DNA of 64,000 nt from Hyphomicrobium sp. (GTDB taxonomy: Bacteria; Pseudomonadota; Alphaproteobacteria; Rhizobiales; Hyphomicrobiaceae). The stretch spans positions 186,001 to 250,000 of the forward strand of contig JASBTM010000014.1 of the NCBI GenBank assembly GCA_030148425.1, given 5' to 3'. The position numbers were made by a program, and so were the translations under genes. The notes beneath the pieces are model-generated. The model searched no databases. It saw only the letters and a list, made by a program, of their open reading frames with translations, and was not told where the DNA came from. The first letter of the stretch is position 1. Every line of letters starts with the position of its first letter. This document shows, piece by piece, positions 37,947 through 49,315 of the stretch.

Positions 37947-39479
37947 TTAATACGCCCGTGCAATCAGGACGTGCTCTTTCGCCGGCTCTCCCGTGAAGAA
38001 ACATTTTCCGGTCGGTGCCTCTTGGACCAGCGGCGCGTTGCGAATCGTCAGCTTAAGAGCCTTCAGCCGATCGGCAATTTCTTCAAGAGGCGCCCCATCG
38101 GGCCGCGACCACGGGACACGGACCCAACCTTTGAATGCGCCGCCCTCGTCGTCCGCTTCGCCCGGTCCGAAGTATTCGGAAAGCTGTTCGAACGACGTGA
38201 AATTCGTAATGATGTTTTCGTCGAGCCGCTTCTTTGCTTCAGCAAAAAGCGACTCTTGGATATCTTTGAGAAGCGCGGCCGCGCTCGCGACGAACTCTGT
38301 GCGCGGCATCGTGCTGGAGATGACTTTGTCGCCGTCACGCAGCCGGTCGCGGCGCATGAACGTGACGTTGCCGCCGCTTGCATCGCGACCACCGACCTCG
38401 ACAATGACAGGCGTTCCACGGCGAACCCAGTTCCAGCGCTTCTCCGCCGACTTCACCGGTTTCAGATCGACCAAGGTGCGGATGCCTGCCGCCTTGAGTT
38501 CCTTTTCGATCTCGACACAATACTCGATGAGAGCCGCGTCCTCGGGCTTCTCGCGCAGCATCGGCACGATGATGATCTGGCGCGGTGCGATCATCGGCGG
38601 CAGGCGCAGTCCGTCGTCGTCGCCGTGCGTCATGATCACACCGCCGATGAGACGCGTCGAGACGCCCCAGCTCGTCGTGTGGCAATGGGTAAGCTGGCCC
38701 TGCTGGTTCTGGAATTGAATGTTCTGGGCTTCGGCGAAATGCGTGCCGAGGTAATGCGAGGTGCCAGCCTGAAGGGCCTTGCCATCCTGCATCATGGCCT
38801 CGATCGAATAGGTATTGTCGGCACCGGGGAAACGTTCATTCGGCGGCTTTTCGCCAGCAATGACGGGCATCGCCAGAATATCTTCCGCGAACGTCCGATA
38901 AACTTCGAGCATCTTCAGCGTTTCGGCAACGGCGTCGTCGCGATCCGCATGCGCGGTATGGCCTTCCTGCCAAAGGAACTCGGCAGTGCGCAGGAAAAGC
39001 CTCGTCCGCATCTCCCAGCGCACGACGTTCGCCCACTGATTGATGAGCAGCGGCAGATCGCGATAGCTCTTTACCCAGCGCTGGAAAGCATCGCCGATGA
39101 TCGTTTCGGACGTCGGACGGACGATCAGCGGCTCTTCAAGCTTGGCTTCCGGATCGACGACGAGCTTGCCGCCATCATTCTTCAGCCGATGATGGGTGAC
39201 GACCGCCATTTCCTTGGCGAAGCCTTCGACGTGCTCTGCTTCCTTGGCGATGAAGCTCATCGGGATAAAGAGCGGAAAATAGCAATTCTCGTGGCCCGTA
39301 TCCTTGATGCGCGCATCGAGATCGGCCTGGATGCGCTCCCAGACGCCCCATCCCCACGGCTTGATGATCATGCAGCCGCGGACGGGGCTCGTCTCAGCCA
39401 TATCGCCATCACGGACGACCGCCTGATACCACTCCGGAAAATTCTCGTCGCGGAGGACGGAGAGCGCGCGCTTGCTCAT
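37947..39479 (-). CDS. proS: Prolyl-tRNA synthetase, archaeal/eukaryal-type (class 3)
   Basis: A 510-residue class II synthetase that charges tRNA-Pro. The N-terminus around WYQAVVRDGDMAETSPVRGC, the motif 2 region RWEMRTRLFLRTAEFLWQEG, and the C-terminal extra domain ending in IARAY are those of the archaeal/eukaryal-like ProRS class. The bacterial type with an editing insertion, and the short 440-residue form usual in Rhizobiales, look different. The C-terminal Tyr end is typical of this class. It sits in the place where other Rhizobiales carry proS, between the DUF1467 gene and lolC. Confidence 0.93.
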   Translation of the reverse strand: MSKRALSVLRDENFPEWYQAVVRDGDMAETSPVRGCMIIKPWGWGVWERIQADLDARIKDTGHENCYFPLFIPMSFIAKEAEHVEGFAKEMAVVTHHRLKNDGGKLVVDPEAKLEEPLIVRPTSETIIGDAFQRWVKSYRDLPLLINQWANVVRWEMRTRLFLRTAEFLWQEGHTAHADRDDAVAETLKMLEVYRTFAEDILAMPVIAGEKPPNERFPGADNTYSIEAMMQDGKALQAGTSHYLGTHFAEAQNIQFQNQQGQLTHCHTTSWGVSTRLIGGVIMTHGDDDGLRLPPMIAPRQIIIVPMLREKPEDAALIEYCVEIEKELKAAGIRTLVDLKPVKSAEKRWNWVRRGTPVIVEVGGRDASGGNVTFMRRDRLRDGDKVISSTMPRTEFVASAAALLKDIQESLFAEAKKRLDENIITNFTSFEQLSEYFGPGEADDEGGAFKGWVRVPWSRPDGAPLEEIADRLKALKLTIRNAPLVQEAPTGKCFFTGEPAKEHVLIARAY

Positions 39480-39734
39480 CGGGCGCCTCCCAGCGCACAG
39501 GAATGGATTCGAGAAACAATGGTGGAAAGGTGCATTGCGAGGTTGCTCGTTAAGTTCGCGCGGGCGAACCGCGCCTTGTCATCCTGGGCGCCCGAATTCG
39601 AGCCCAAGCCGAATAGCCGGTAACCAGGGGACTGGCAATGGCGCGCAGAGACAATTCCCACACGCGCGGCAGCACACCCCAGCGACGCCGAACGACCCCC
39701 TTGGGAGCATTGAGGCAGGAGGACCGCCGCGGGA

Positions 39735-39959
39735 TCAGAGATTAGCGATGACCGCGTAAACGCCAGCAAAGGCTACGGCCGCAACGATGGTGTTGACCCA
39801 GAACACCCTGAAGAAACTAAACTTGTGCGGTGCGCTTTCGGGCGTTCCTGGAACGACCTCTCCGACCTCACCCTGCGTCCGCGCAAAGAAAGGGAGGACC
39901 GCGAACAGCGTGATGAACCACATGCAAAAGAACGTTGCGACGGCGACTGACGTGCGCAT
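39735..39959 (-). CDS. DUF1467 family membrane protein
   Basis: A 74-residue protein with two membrane helices (about 5-25 and 51-72) joined by a GEVVPGTPESAPHK loop characteristic of DUF1467. Function is unknown. Its place between mce and proS is the usual one in this order. Confidence 0.85.
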   Translation of the reverse strand: MRTSVAVATFFCMWFITLFAVLPFFARTQGEVGEVVPGTPESAPHKFSFFRVFWVNTIVAAVAFAGVYAVIANL

Positions 39960-39997
39960 CTGACGGTTCCTAACTCGTTAAGCCGCGAAGGCTTGGC

Positions 39998-40402
39998 TCA
40001 GACTTGCTCCAGCTCGACGAGAGTACCGCAAAAGTCCTTCGGATGCAGAAACAGCACGGGCTTACCGTGCGCGCCGATCTTCGGATTACCGTCGCCGAGC
40101 ACGCGCGCGCCCTGGGCCTTCAACTGGTCGCGCGCGGCAATGATGTCATCGACTTCATAGCATACATGATGGATGCCGCCGTCGGGAGATTTTTCAAGAA
40201 ACTTCGCGATCGGAGACGCCTCGCCGAGCGGCTCCAGAAGCTCGATCTTCGTATTGGGAAGCTCGATAAACACAACGGTCACGCCGTGTTCGGGCTGGAC
40301 TGTCGGCTCGCCCACCTTGGCGCCAAGCGCATTCCGGTAGACGCTCGAAGCCTTTTCGAGATCCTTAACCGCGATGGCAACGTGGTTCAGGCGACCTATC
40401 AT
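39998..40402 (-). CDS. mce: Methylmalonyl-CoA epimerase
   Basis: A 134-residue VOC-fold enzyme interconverting (2R)- and (2S)-methylmalonyl-CoA in propionyl-CoA assimilation. The metal ligands lie in RLNHVAIAV, GIHHVCYEV and TLVELEQ, and KIELLEPLG is conserved. It is 45 bp downstream of rnj. Confidence 0.92.
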   Translation of the reverse strand: MIGRLNHVAIAVKDLEKASSVYRNALGAKVGEPTVQPEHGVTVVFIELPNTKIELLEPLGEASPIAKFLEKSPDGGIHHVCYEVDDIIAARDQLKAQGARVLGDGNPKIGAHGKPVLFLHPKDFCGTLVELEQV

Positions 40403-40447
40403 GCTCCGTGCTCCATTGGGGATTGGTATGAGCGAGCCCAGGGGGCT

Positions 40448-42160
40448 TCAGCTCCTGCCATCCACCACGGAGAGCAGCACTTTGACAACCGGCTTCTTGC
40501 CCCAGGCTTCGTTAATGGCCGAGCGGACCGCGCGCTGGACGGCATCCTGCACCATCAGGTGGTCGCCGCGCCGCTTCGGCGGAATGGACCGGATCGTGCC
40601 ATCGATGGCATCGAGAACGATTTCCCGCATGGAATCGCCGTCCCGGTCGGCCAAAGGAATTCCTTCGAGCACAACGCCCGGTTCGCCGACGACATCGCCC
40701 CGCCGTGACAGCGACATGGCGATTACAGCGATGCCGACGAACGACAATTTGCGCCGGGCCTTAACCGGTCCTTCCGCGTCAGGCACGATCAGATTGCCGT
40801 CACGGAAGAGGCGACCAACGGGGATTTCGTCGATGACCGAGGCCGGCCCCGGCCAAAGCTTCAAAAGTTCGCCGTCGACAATAGTGAAGGCTTCGCTCGC
40901 GCCGCACGCCCGGGCAAGCTTTGCGTGTTCCTTGAGATGACGCGCCTCTCCATGCATCGGGACCGCGATCTTCGGGCGGAGCCAAGCATACATATCTTTC
41001 AACTCGTCGCGGCGAGGATGACCGGTAACGTGGATCAGAGCTTCGGCGTCCGTGATGATTTCGGTGCCGAGGCGGGCAAGCGCGTTCTGCACCCGCGAGA
41101 CCGCGCGTTCATTTCCTGGAATTGTGCGCGACGAGAAAATAACGAGGTCGCCTCTATCGAGTGAGATGTCCGGATGCTCGTCTTCTGCGATGCGCGCGAT
41201 TGCAGCACGCGGCTCGCCCTGGCTGCCCGTACAGAGGAGAACGACCTTGTCGCGCGACAGCTCGGAGAAGCGCTGTTGATCGAGATACGTGAAGCTACGT
41301 GGGAGATACCCCGTCTCGATTGCGACTTCGATGATCCGATGAAGAGCGCGACCGGCGACAACGAGTGACCGGCCCGCGGCTTGGGTTGCAGCGGCGATCG
41401 ATGCGACGCGCGCGACGTTCGATGCGAACAACGTGACGGCAACACAGCGCGGGGCGTCGGCGATAATTTTTCGGAGCGTCTTGGCTACGTCCTCTTCCGA
41501 GGCCGAACGCCCTTCCCGCATCGCGTTCGTGGAATCGCCGACGAGTGCAAGAACTCCTTCGTCACCGAGCGCTTGAAGCTTCGGAGCGTCATACGGGCGG
41601 CCGACGACAGGCGTCGGATCAAATTTCCAGTCGCCCGTGTGGAAGACGGTCCCTCCCGGCGTGCGGATCGCAAGTCCGTTCGGCTCTGGAATGGAATGCG
41701 TAAGGCTCACGAGTTCGATGTCGAACGGACCGGCCTTGAAGCGGCCGCCGAGCGGCACCTCCTTGATCGGAAGTGAGACCGAGCCGCCAAACTCGCCCGC
41801 CTTCGTCTTGAGCATTCCGGCCGTGAATGGCGTCGCGAAAATCGGACATTCGAGCGACGGCCATAGATCGATCACCGCACCGATATGATCTTCATGCGCA
41901 TGCGTCAGGACCAGTCCGACGAGGTTTTTCCTCTCGGCGACGATAAAACGGAGATCAGGTAGCACGACGTCGGCGCCCGGCTCTGCTTCATGCGGAAACG
42001 TGACGCCGAGATCGACCATCAGCCACGAGCGCGACCGAGGTGGTCCGAACCCGTAAAGATAGACGTTCATGCCGATCTCACCGAGACCGCCGAGCGCCGC
42101 AAATACGAGTTCGTCCGAATTGAACTTTCCAGGAGAAGAAGGGGCCGCGCGTTCGCTCAT
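40448..42160 (-). CDS. rnj: Ribonuclease J
   Basis: A 570-residue MBL/beta-CASP nuclease with 5'-3' exo- and endonuclease activity in RNA maturation and decay. HAHEDH at residues 87-92 binds two zinc ions. The beta-CASP motifs include the VTGHPRRDELKDMYAWLRPK block. The start overlaps the birA stop as ATGA. Confidence 0.94.
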   Translation of the reverse strand: MSERAAPSSPGKFNSDELVFAALGGLGEIGMNVYLYGFGPPRSRSWLMVDLGVTFPHEAEPGADVVLPDLRFIVAERKNLVGLVLTHAHEDHIGAVIDLWPSLECPIFATPFTAGMLKTKAGEFGGSVSLPIKEVPLGGRFKAGPFDIELVSLTHSIPEPNGLAIRTPGGTVFHTGDWKFDPTPVVGRPYDAPKLQALGDEGVLALVGDSTNAMREGRSASEEDVAKTLRKIIADAPRCVAVTLFASNVARVASIAAATQAAGRSLVVAGRALHRIIEVAIETGYLPRSFTYLDQQRFSELSRDKVVLLCTGSQGEPRAAIARIAEDEHPDISLDRGDLVIFSSRTIPGNERAVSRVQNALARLGTEIITDAEALIHVTGHPRRDELKDMYAWLRPKIAVPMHGEARHLKEHAKLARACGASEAFTIVDGELLKLWPGPASVIDEIPVGRLFRDGNLIVPDAEGPVKARRKLSFVGIAVIAMSLSRRGDVVGEPGVVLEGIPLADRDGDSMREIVLDAIDGTIRSIPPKRRGDHLMVQDAVQRAVRSAINEAWGKKPVVKVLLSVVDGRS

Positions 42161-42933
42161 GAATCCCCGTCGCGTGCGACTTCGCCGACAAGGGCGACGT
42201 CACCATAGTTAATCTCGCGGATGGAGCCGTCGACGTCTGCAAGCAGCGCGCCGTTCTCGGCCAATCCGCGATAGGTCGCCGAAAGGGCGCCAGTCGTCGT
42301 GTTGATAACAAGCGGCTCGCCAATAGGACCAGCCCGATCCATCCAGGCTTGGCGGAGCGCGCCAAAGTTCGCCCCGGCGTTCCAGCGATCGAGCCAGTAG
42401 ATGATTCGCTCGGACAGGACAGTCAGCAGAGCGCGGGGCTCCGGCGGCGTGCCATACCGGGCAAGTGCCGTGACTTCACGCCCGACCGCATCCGGAAAGG
42501 CGACGAGATTCAATCCGAAACCTAAAACTGCCAGGAAGCCGGAGCCTTCTCGTAACGTCGTGCTCTCGACCAAAATTCCACCTGCTTTAGCAAAGCCAAT
42601 CAAAATATCGTTCGGCCATTTGAGGCGAAGTTCAGCATCCGGCGCAAGCTCCATTGTTGTCCTAATTGCGTCTACGATGGAAATTCCTGCGAGGAGTGAC
42701 AATTGTCCCGCCTTTTCCATAGGCGCCTTACTACAAATGGCCAAGCTGGCGTGAAGATTTCCTTTCTGGGAGACCCACTTTCTTCCCGCGCGCCCCCGGC
42801 CGCCGGTCTGCAGATCAGCGACGACCCATAGGGGCAAACCTTCTCCAGCGAGGCCGAGACGCATGGCGTCGGCGTTCGTCGAGCCGGTTTCGGACACGTG
42901 AAGAATTCGGGGTGGCGAGCGTCCGTCCATCAA
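42157..42933 (-). CDS. birA: Biotin-[acetyl-CoA-carboxylase] ligase
   Basis: A 258-residue biotin protein ligase that attaches biotin to the BCCP subunit. The adenylate-binding GRGRAGRKW is at 45-53 and KWPNDI follows. The N-terminal DNA-binding domain of E. coli BirA is absent, so it is an enzyme only. It is 9 bp after nuoN and probably in the nuo transcript. Confidence 0.93.
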   Translation of the reverse strand: MMDGRSPPRILHVSETGSTNADAMRLGLAGEGLPLWVVADLQTGGRGRAGRKWVSQKGNLHASLAICSKAPMEKAGQLSLLAGISIVDAIRTTMELAPDAELRLKWPNDILIGFAKAGGILVESTTLREGSGFLAVLGFGLNLVAFPDAVGREVTALARYGTPPEPRALLTVLSERIIYWLDRWNAGANFGALRQAWMDRAGPIGEPLVINTTTGALSATYRGLAENGALLADVDGSIREINYGDVALVGEVARDGDS

Positions 42934-42942
42934 TGGCTAGGG

Positions 42943-44400
42943 CTATCGCCCTGGTACGAGAGCAGTTGCGGCGGCGCTCGCCGCATCGACGACCGCTCCG
43001 CCGACAAACGGCAGCACAAAGATGACTGTGAAGGCCGCCGATAACGCCATGACTGCGAACGTCCGGCCCTCACGAGGTGCGAACGCTTCCGCCGGTTCAT
43101 CGAAGAACATGATCTTGACGATGCGCAGGTAGTAATAGGCGCTGATCACGCTCGACACCATGCCGATGACAGACAGCGGGTAGAGCCCCGCCTTGATGGC
43201 CGGCAAAAAGACGTACCACTTCGCCCAGAAACCCGCGAGCGGAGGAATGCCCGCAAACGAAAACATCAGCAGTGCGAGGATCGTCGCGAACGTCAGATCC
43301 GACCTTGCGAGGCCCGCGAGATCTGAGATGTTTTCGACATAGCGGTCGCCGCGGCGCATGGAGAGCACGCAAGCGAAAGCGCCGAGCGTCATTGCCACGT
43401 AGATCGCGAGATAGATGAGGACGCCAGCTGTACCCTCAGCGCTATTGGCTGCGAGGCCGACAAGTGCAAAGCCGACATGCCCGATGGAGGAATACGCTAA
43501 AAGACGCTTGATGTTGTTCTGGCCAATCGCCGCGAAGGCGCCGAGAACCATAGAAGCAATCGAAATGAAGATAACGATCTGCTGCCATTGGGGCGCAACA
43601 GCCGGCAACGCTGCCTGGGTAAACCGGAGCAGAAGAGCCATTGCCGCAATTTTCGGAGCGCCTGCGAAGAAGGCCGTCACAGGCGTCGGCGCGCCCTGGT
43701 AGACGTCCGGCGTCCACATATGAAATGGCACGGCGGCAATCTTGAAGGCGAGTCCGACGAGCACGAAGACGAGGCCGAACGTCAGCCCGATATTGGTCGT
43801 CATCTCAGGCAGGCTCGCTGCCGACGCGATGTTCGCATAGCTCGTCGAGCCAGTGACGCCATAGAGGATCGACGCACCATAGAGCAGCATGCCCGACGAC
43901 AGCGCGCCGAGGACGAAATACTTCAGGCCTGCTTCGCTCGAGCGCACATCGTCTCGATTGAACGCAGCAATGACATACAGCGCCAGAGATTGCAGTTCGA
44001 GGCCGATATAGAGCGCGATGAGGTCATTCGCGGAGACCATCATCAGCATGCCGAGCGTCGCGAGCAGAACGAGCACCGGATATTCAAAGACCAATAGCTT
44101 GGCGCGGCCGAAGTTATCGAATGTCATCAGCAATGTCAGCGTGCCGCCGATGAGAATGACGATCTTCAAGAACCGCGTAAAACTGTCGGAAATGAACGCG
44201 CCGCCAAACACCGTCGTGGAGCCGCTTTGCTCGAACGCCGCGACGCCAGCCAAGACGAGCACCATGATCGCGAGCCAGGATACGCTACGCCCTGCCGCCT
44301 CGCCGTTCTTGGTGAAGACGCCAATCATAAGAAGAACGATGGCGCCGAGCGCAAGAATAAGCTCGGGAAGGAGGACGGACAGGACCGCGCTATTGATCAT
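42943..44400 (-). CDS. nuoN: NADH-quinone oxidoreductase subunit N
   Basis: A 485-residue antiporter-like proton-pumping subunit of complex I, with about 14 membrane helices. The conserved [13 protein letters not shown] lies in the helix 5 region and [12 protein letters not shown] near helix 8. Its start overlaps the nuoM stop by 4 nt. Confidence 0.96.
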   Translation of the reverse strand: MINSAVLSVLLPELILALGAIVLLMIGVFTKNGEAAGRSVSWLAIMVLVLAGVAAFEQSGSTTVFGGAFISDSFTRFLKIVILIGGTLTLLMTFDNFGRAKLLVFEYPVLVLLATLGMLMMVSANDLIALYIGLELQSLALYVIAAFNRDDVRSSEAGLKYFVLGALSSGMLLYGASILYGVTGSTSYANIASAASLPEMTTNIGLTFGLVFVLVGLAFKIAAVPFHMWTPDVYQGAPTPVTAFFAGAPKIAAMALLLRFTQAALPAVAPQWQQIVIFISIASMVLGAFAAIGQNNIKRLLAYSSIGHVGFALVGLAANSAEGTAGVLIYLAIYVAMTLGAFACVLSMRRGDRYVENISDLAGLARSDLTFATILALLMFSFAGIPPLAGFWAKWYVFLPAIKAGLYPLSVIGMVSSVISAYYYLRIVKIMFFDEPAEAFAPREGRTFAVMALSAAFTVIFVLPFVGGAVVDAASAAATALVPGR

Positions 44401-45896
44401 TGGTATCCTCGCGTCGCCAGCGATGCGGCGGCTGTACCTTGTGCCGATTGATAATTCTGGACGAGATTTTTCACGGACGTTGCCGTCACGTCGAGTACAG
44501 GCGACGGATAGATGCCGTAGAAGATCGTCAGCAGGATGAGAGGCGTCAGAATGGCGACCTCCCGCGGGGAAAGATCTAGAATGTTCTTGAGATTGGCTTT
44601 CTCAAGCGCGCCGAAGATGACGCGGCGGTAGAGATACAAAGCGTAAGCCGATGACAGGATGACGCCGGAGGTCGCGATGATCGCGACCAACGTATTCGCC
44701 CGGAACGCGGCAAGCAGCGTCAGAAATTCGCCGATGAAGCCGCTTGTCCCCGGTAGTCCGATGTTGGCCATCGTGAAGATCATGAAAGCTACGGCGTATT
44801 TGGGCATGCGTTCGACGAGGCCGCCGTATGCCGCGATCTCGCGCGTGTGCATGCGGTCGTAGATGACGCCGACGCAGAGGAACAGCGCGGACGACACGAG
44901 GCCGTGCGACAGCATTTGGAAGATTGCGCCGTCAACGCCCTGCTGAGTTGCCGAGAAGATGCCCATCGTCACGTAGCCCATATGCGCGACGGACGAATAA
45001 GCGATGAGCTTCTTCATGTCCTCCTGAACAAGGGCGACGAGCGAGGTGTAGACGATCGCGACAATGGAGAGAGTGAACACGAACGGCGCGAGATCGGCCG
45101 AAGCATTCGGGAACATCGGCAGCGAAAAACGCAGGAAGCCGTAACCGCCCATCTTCAGCAAGATACCGGCCAAAATGACCGAGCCCGCGGTCGGAGCCTC
45201 GACGTGCGCATCAGGCAGCCACGTGTGAACCGGCCACATCGGCATCTTGACGGCGAACGATGCGAAGAAGGCGAGCCATAGCCACCATTGCATCTCGGGC
45301 GGGAACTTCGTCTGCAGAAGCGTCGGAATGTCCGTCGTCCCGGCGTGCCAGTACATAGCCATCATGGCGAGCAGCATCAGCACGGAGCCGAGCAGCGTAT
45401 AGAGAAAGAACTTGAAGCTTGCGTAGACGCGCCGCTTGCCGCCCCAGACGCCGATGATGACGAACATCGGAATGAGGCCGCCTTCGAAAAACAGGTAGAA
45501 CAACACCATATCGAGCGCGCAGAACACCCCGAGCATCATCGTCTCGAGGATGAGAAACGCGATCATGTATTCTTTGACGCGCAGTTGGATGGACTGCCAG
45601 CTCGCCAGAATGCAGAGCGGCATCAGGAACGTCGTCAGGATGACGAAGAGCATCGAAATACCGTCGACGCCCATCTTGTATTTCAGCGGTCCGAGCCAGG
45701 CGTATTCCTCGACGAACTGAAAACTGGAAGACGACGAGTCGAAGTTAATCCAGATGAGAAGGGAGACGGCGAACGTGACAAGCGTCGTCCAGAGTGCGAT
45801 CCAGCGCGCATTCCCCTTCGCTTCCGAATTCAGTCCTGCGATCAGCAGCGCGCCGACGAGGGGCAGAAAGATCGTGACCGAGAGAATGTTGCTCAT
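44397..45896 (-). CDS. nuoM: NADH-quinone oxidoreductase subunit M
   Basis: A 499-residue antiporter-like subunit. The conserved Glu/Lys proton-path region is at [20 protein letters not shown] and the Lys-containing helix includes [20 protein letters not shown]. The ATG at 45896 overlaps the nuoL stop by 4 nt; 13 extra upstream codons in the frame lie inside nuoL. Confidence 0.96.
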   Translation of the reverse strand: MSNILSVTIFLPLVGALLIAGLNSEAKGNARWIALWTTLVTFAVSLLIWINFDSSSSSFQFVEEYAWLGPLKYKMGVDGISMLFVILTTFLMPLCILASWQSIQLRVKEYMIAFLILETMMLGVFCALDMVLFYLFFEGGLIPMFVIIGVWGGKRRVYASFKFFLYTLLGSVLMLLAMMAMYWHAGTTDIPTLLQTKFPPEMQWWLWLAFFASFAVKMPMWPVHTWLPDAHVEAPTAGSVILAGILLKMGGYGFLRFSLPMFPNASADLAPFVFTLSIVAIVYTSLVALVQEDMKKLIAYSSVAHMGYVTMGIFSATQQGVDGAIFQMLSHGLVSSALFLCVGVIYDRMHTREIAAYGGLVERMPKYAVAFMIFTMANIGLPGTSGFIGEFLTLLAAFRANTLVAIIATSGVILSSAYALYLYRRVIFGALEKANLKNILDLSPREVAILTPLILLTIFYGIYPSPVLDVTATSVKNLVQNYQSAQGTAAASLATRGYQ

Positions 45897-47851
45897 TTGA
45901 GCACCCCGCCAAAGAGCCCGTTGTAGGTGAGCCACGTCAGGATCGCGGCAACGCCGATCAGCATGGCGAAGGCGTAGTGGTACATGTAGCCGGTCTGCAG
46001 CTTCACCACGCGATCCGTGACACGGACAACGCCTTCGGCAGTTCCGTCGATGGCGCCGTCGATGATGACTCCGTCACCGCCCTTCCACAACAAACGGCCG
46101 ATGGCGAATGCGGGACGCACGAAGATAAAGTTATAGAGTTCGTCGAAGTACCACTTGTTCAACAGGAACAGGTAGAGAGGCCTGAACGCGCGGGCGGTCG
46201 CTTCCGGCAGCCACGGCGCGCCAATGTAATAGACCCAGGCAATGGCGAAGCCGAGAAGCATCGCTACAAACGACGAGTAGCTGACCCACTCGGGCACACC
46301 GTGCATTTCGTGCAAGATGTGATTGTGCTCGCCGGTGAACAGCGCCGCACCCCAGAATGCTTTCTCGTCGTGACCGATGAAGTACGAGGCAAAGATGACG
46401 CCCGCGAATGCCGCGCCAATCGAGAGGACGGCAAGTGGGATCATCATCGTCGACGGGCTTTCGTGCGCGTGGTCGTAGGTGTGATGGTCAGCGCGCGTCT
46501 TGCCGTAGAACGTCAGGAAGATCAGCCGCCACGAATAAAACGACGTCATAAGCGCGGCGATGACGAGCATCCAGAATGCGTATTGATGCGGCGTGTCGGC
46601 AGCGTAAGAAGCTTCGATGATCGCATCTTTCGAATAGAAGCCCGCGAACCCCGTCAGATGCGGAATGCCGACGCCGGTCAGCGCGAAGGTTCCAACGAGC
46701 ATCGCGGCGAACGTCCACGGTATTTTCGAGCGGAGACCGCCCATCTGGCGCATGTCCTGCTCGTGGTGCATGGCGTGAATGACGGAGCCAGCACCAAGGA
46801 ACAACAGCGCCTTGAAGAACGCGTGCGTGAAAAGATGGAAGATGCCGGCGCCGTAAGCGCCGATGCCGCAAGCCACGAACATGTAACCGAGCTGCGAGCA
46901 CGTCGAATAGGCGATGACGCGCTTGATGTCGTTTTGTACGAGGCCGACGGTCGCGGCAAAGAAGGCGGTAATCGATCCGATCAAGGTCACGACAGCCAGG
47001 GCATCGGGCGCATATTCGAAGATCGGCGACAGACGCGCCACCATAAAGACGCCAGCGGTGACCATCGTCGCCGCGTGGATCAACGCCGATACCGGCGTCG
47101 GGCCTTCCATCGCGTCCGGCAACCACGTGTGGAGCAGGAACTGCGCCGACTTACCCATCGCACCCATGAACAGGAGCAGCGACAGCGTCGTCAGGATGTC
47201 GACGTCATAGCCGGCGAAGTTGAACGTCTTGCCTACTGCGGTCGGGACGGCGGCAAACAGCGTGTCGAAGTTCACCGTGTGAAAGATGAAGAACAGCCCG
47301 AAGATGCCAAGCGAGAAGCCGAAATCGCCTACGCGGTTGACGACGAATGCCTTGATCGCCGCGGCGCAGGCGGAAGGCTTCGTGTACCAGAATCCGATGA
47401 GCAGATAAGACGCGAGTCCGACGCCTTCCCAGCCAAAGAACATCTGCACGAGGTTGTTGCTCGTCACCAGCATCAACATCGCGAAGGTGAAGAGCGAGAG
47501 GTAGGCGAAGAACCTCGGACGAGAGTCGTCCTCGTGCATGTAGCCCATGGAATAGAGATGCACGAGCGACGACACCGTCGTCACCACGATCAGCATCACG
47601 GACGTCAGGGTGTCAATCTTCAGCGCCCATGAGATGTCGAGCTCGCCGGAGGTGATCCAGCGCAGCAGCGTGATGTCGTGCGTTTCGTGGCCGAACCCGA
47701 CCTGGAAGAAAACGATCCAGGAGAGCACCGCCGCGAGCATCATGAACGACGTCGTGATGACTTCGCAGGGCCGAGGTCCGATAACTCGTCCAAACAGCCC
47801 GGCGATCAGAGCGCCCGCGAGCGGCAGGAAAACGATGGCGGCGTAGATCAT
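45893..47851 (-). CDS. nuoL: NADH-quinone oxidoreductase subunit L
   Basis: A 652-residue distal proton-pumping subunit with about 16 helices including the long C-terminal lateral helix. The conserved [19 protein letters not shown] and [25 protein letters not shown] (in two blocks) are present. It is 6 bp after nuoK. Confidence 0.97.
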   Translation of the reverse strand: MIYAAIVFLPLAGALIAGLFGRVIGPRPCEVITTSFMMLAAVLSWIVFFQVGFGHETHDITLLRWITSGELDISWALKIDTLTSVMLIVVTTVSSLVHLYSMGYMHEDDSRPRFFAYLSLFTFAMLMLVTSNNLVQMFFGWEGVGLASYLLIGFWYTKPSACAAAIKAFVVNRVGDFGFSLGIFGLFFIFHTVNFDTLFAAVPTAVGKTFNFAGYDVDILTTLSLLLFMGAMGKSAQFLLHTWLPDAMEGPTPVSALIHAATMVTAGVFMVARLSPIFEYAPDALAVVTLIGSITAFFAATVGLVQNDIKRVIAYSTCSQLGYMFVACGIGAYGAGIFHLFTHAFFKALLFLGAGSVIHAMHHEQDMRQMGGLRSKIPWTFAAMLVGTFALTGVGIPHLTGFAGFYSKDAIIEASYAADTPHQYAFWMLVIAALMTSFYSWRLIFLTFYGKTRADHHTYDHAHESPSTMMIPLAVLSIGAAFAGVIFASYFIGHDEKAFWGAALFTGEHNHILHEMHGVPEWVSYSSFVAMLLGFAIAWVYYIGAPWLPEATARAFRPLYLFLLNKWYFDELYNFIFVRPAFAIGRLLWKGGDGVIIDGAIDGTAEGVVRVTDRVVKLQTGYMYHYAFAMLIGVAAILTWLTYNGLFGGVLK

Positions 47852-47857
47852 CCCGCC

Positions 47858-48166
47858 TCACCCCTTCATCATGTTGATGTCTTCCACCGCGATCGAACCG
47901 CGGTTGCGGAAGTAGACGACCATGATCGCTAGACCGATGGCGGATTCAGCGGCGGCGACCGTCAGCACGAAAAGCGCAAAGACCTGACCGACAAGGTCGC
48001 CGTTGAAATGGGAGAAGGCGACGAGGTTGATGTTCACCGCGAGCAGCATCAGCTCAATAGAGAGCAGAATGACGATGACGTTCTTTCGGTTCAGGAAGAT
48101 GCCGAAGATGCCGAGCGTGAAGAGACACGCGGCGACGACGAGATAGTGTCCAAGACCAATTGTCAT
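47858..48166 (-). CDS. nuoK: NADH-quinone oxidoreductase subunit K
   Basis: A 102-residue, three-helix membrane subunit. The conserved acidic residues of the E-channel are in [10 protein letters not shown] and [10 protein letters not shown]. Its start overlaps the nuoJ stop by 4 nt. Confidence 0.96.
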   Translation of the reverse strand: MTIGLGHYLVVAACLFTLGIFGIFLNRKNVIVILLSIELMLLAVNINLVAFSHFNGDLVGQVFALFVLTVAAAESAIGLAIMVVYFRNRGSIAVEDINMMKG

Positions 48167-48813
48167 TCGGCTGCCTCCGGGTGCTTGACTGCCGGCGGGA
48201 TGTTGAAGCCGCCACTCGGAACCTTCGCGATTTCGAGGCCCGTTTTAGGTCCTCGCGCGACCTGCGCGGAAATCGATTGTCTCTTCACGCCTTCGCGGTG
48301 CTTCAGAGTCAGGACGATTGCGCCGATCATCGCGACGAAGAGGATTAGCCCGGACGCTTCGAAGAAGTAGACGTATTTCGTGTAAAGAATCTCGCCGAGC
48401 GCCTGCGTATTGGTGATGCCAGATCCAGCGGCGGGGATTGGAGCGGCGACATTCAAAGAGGCTGCGGTCGTCAAACCGCGATAGCCGACGAGCGCCAGGA
48501 TTTCCATGAGGACGATGCCGCCGACGATGGCGCCGACACCGGCATTCTTGATGAATCCCGCTTTCAATTCCGCGAAGTCGACGTCGAGCATCATGACGAC
48601 GAAGAGGAAGAGCACCGCGACCGCGCCGACGTAGACGATGACGAGAAGCATCGCCAGGAACTCAGCGTTCAGAAGAACGAAGAGCCCGGCGGCGTTGAAG
48701 AACGCCAAAATCAAGAACAGGACGGCGTGCACGGGATTTCGGGTCAGGATCACCGTGGCGCCGGACGCCACCGCGAGCACCGCAAAGAGATAAAAGAAAA
48801 GAGCCGATGCCAT
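48163..48813 (-). CDS. nuoJ: NADH-quinone oxidoreductase subunit J
   Basis: A 216-residue, five-helix membrane subunit. The conserved Tyr in [18 protein letters not shown] lies in helix 3, at the pi-bulge. The ATG at 48813 is the family start. It lies 13 bp after nuoI. Confidence 0.95.
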   Translation of the reverse strand: MASALFFYLFAVLAVASGATVILTRNPVHAVLFLILAFFNAAGLFVLLNAEFLAMLLVIVYVGAVAVLFLFVVMMLDVDFAELKAGFIKNAGVGAIVGGIVLMEILALVGYRGLTTAASLNVAAPIPAAGSGITNTQALGEILYTKYVYFFEASGLILFVAMIGAIVLTLKHREGVKRQSISAQVARGPKTGLEIAKVPSGGFNIPPAVKHPEAAE

Positions 48814-48826
48814 TATTGCTCTGCCC

Positions 48827-49315
48827 TCACCGATATTTCGCGTCGAGCGCGATGTTCCGCGCGATCTCGCGCTCCCAACGGTCGCCGTTCGTAAGGAGCT
48901 TTTCCTTGTCGTAGAAAAGCTCCTCGCGGGTCTCCGTTGCGAACTCGAAATTCGGGCCTTCGACGATGGCATCGACGGGGCAGGCTTCCTGGCAAAGCCC
49001 GCAGTAAATGCATTTCGTCATGTCGATGTCGTAACGCGTCGTGCGGCGCGTGCCGTCGTTGCGACGCGGGCCTGCTTCGATGGTGATCGCCTGCGCCGGA
49101 CAGATGGCCTCGCAGAGCTTGCAGGCGATGCAGCGCTCTTCCCCATTGGGATAGCGGCGCAGCGCGTGTTCGCCGCGAAAGCGAGGCGACAGCGGGCCTT
49201 TCTCATAGGGATAGTTCAGCGTCTTCTTCGGGGAGAAGAAGTAGCGCATCGTCAAGAAGAAGGCCGAGACGAACTCGGTGAGGAAAAGCGACTTAACGCC
49301 TTGCGCAACGTTCAT
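48827..49315 (-). CDS. nuoI: NADH-quinone oxidoreductase subunit I
   Basis: A 162-residue iron-sulfur subunit carrying clusters N6a and N6b. The two 4Fe-4S motifs have Cys at 62, 65, 68, 72 and at 102, 105, 108, 112. The ATG at 49315 overlaps the nuoH stop by 4 nt. Confidence 0.96.
   Translation of the reverse strand: MNVAQGVKSLFLTEFVSAFFLTMRYFFSPKKTLNYPYEKGPLSPRFRGEHALRRYPNGEERCIACKLCEAICPAQAITIEAGPRRNDGTRRTTRYDIDMTKCIYCGLCQEACPVDAIVEGPNFEFATETREELFYDKEKLLTNGDRWEREIARNIALDAKYR

Noticed and set aside
37884..39623. 579-codon plus-strand frame opposite proS
   Set aside because: Shadow of proS; composition and lack of motifs argue against coding.
45977..47632. 551-codon plus-strand frame opposite nuoL
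   Set aside because: nuoL is fully conserved on the other strand; the antisense product is charged low-complexity sequence.
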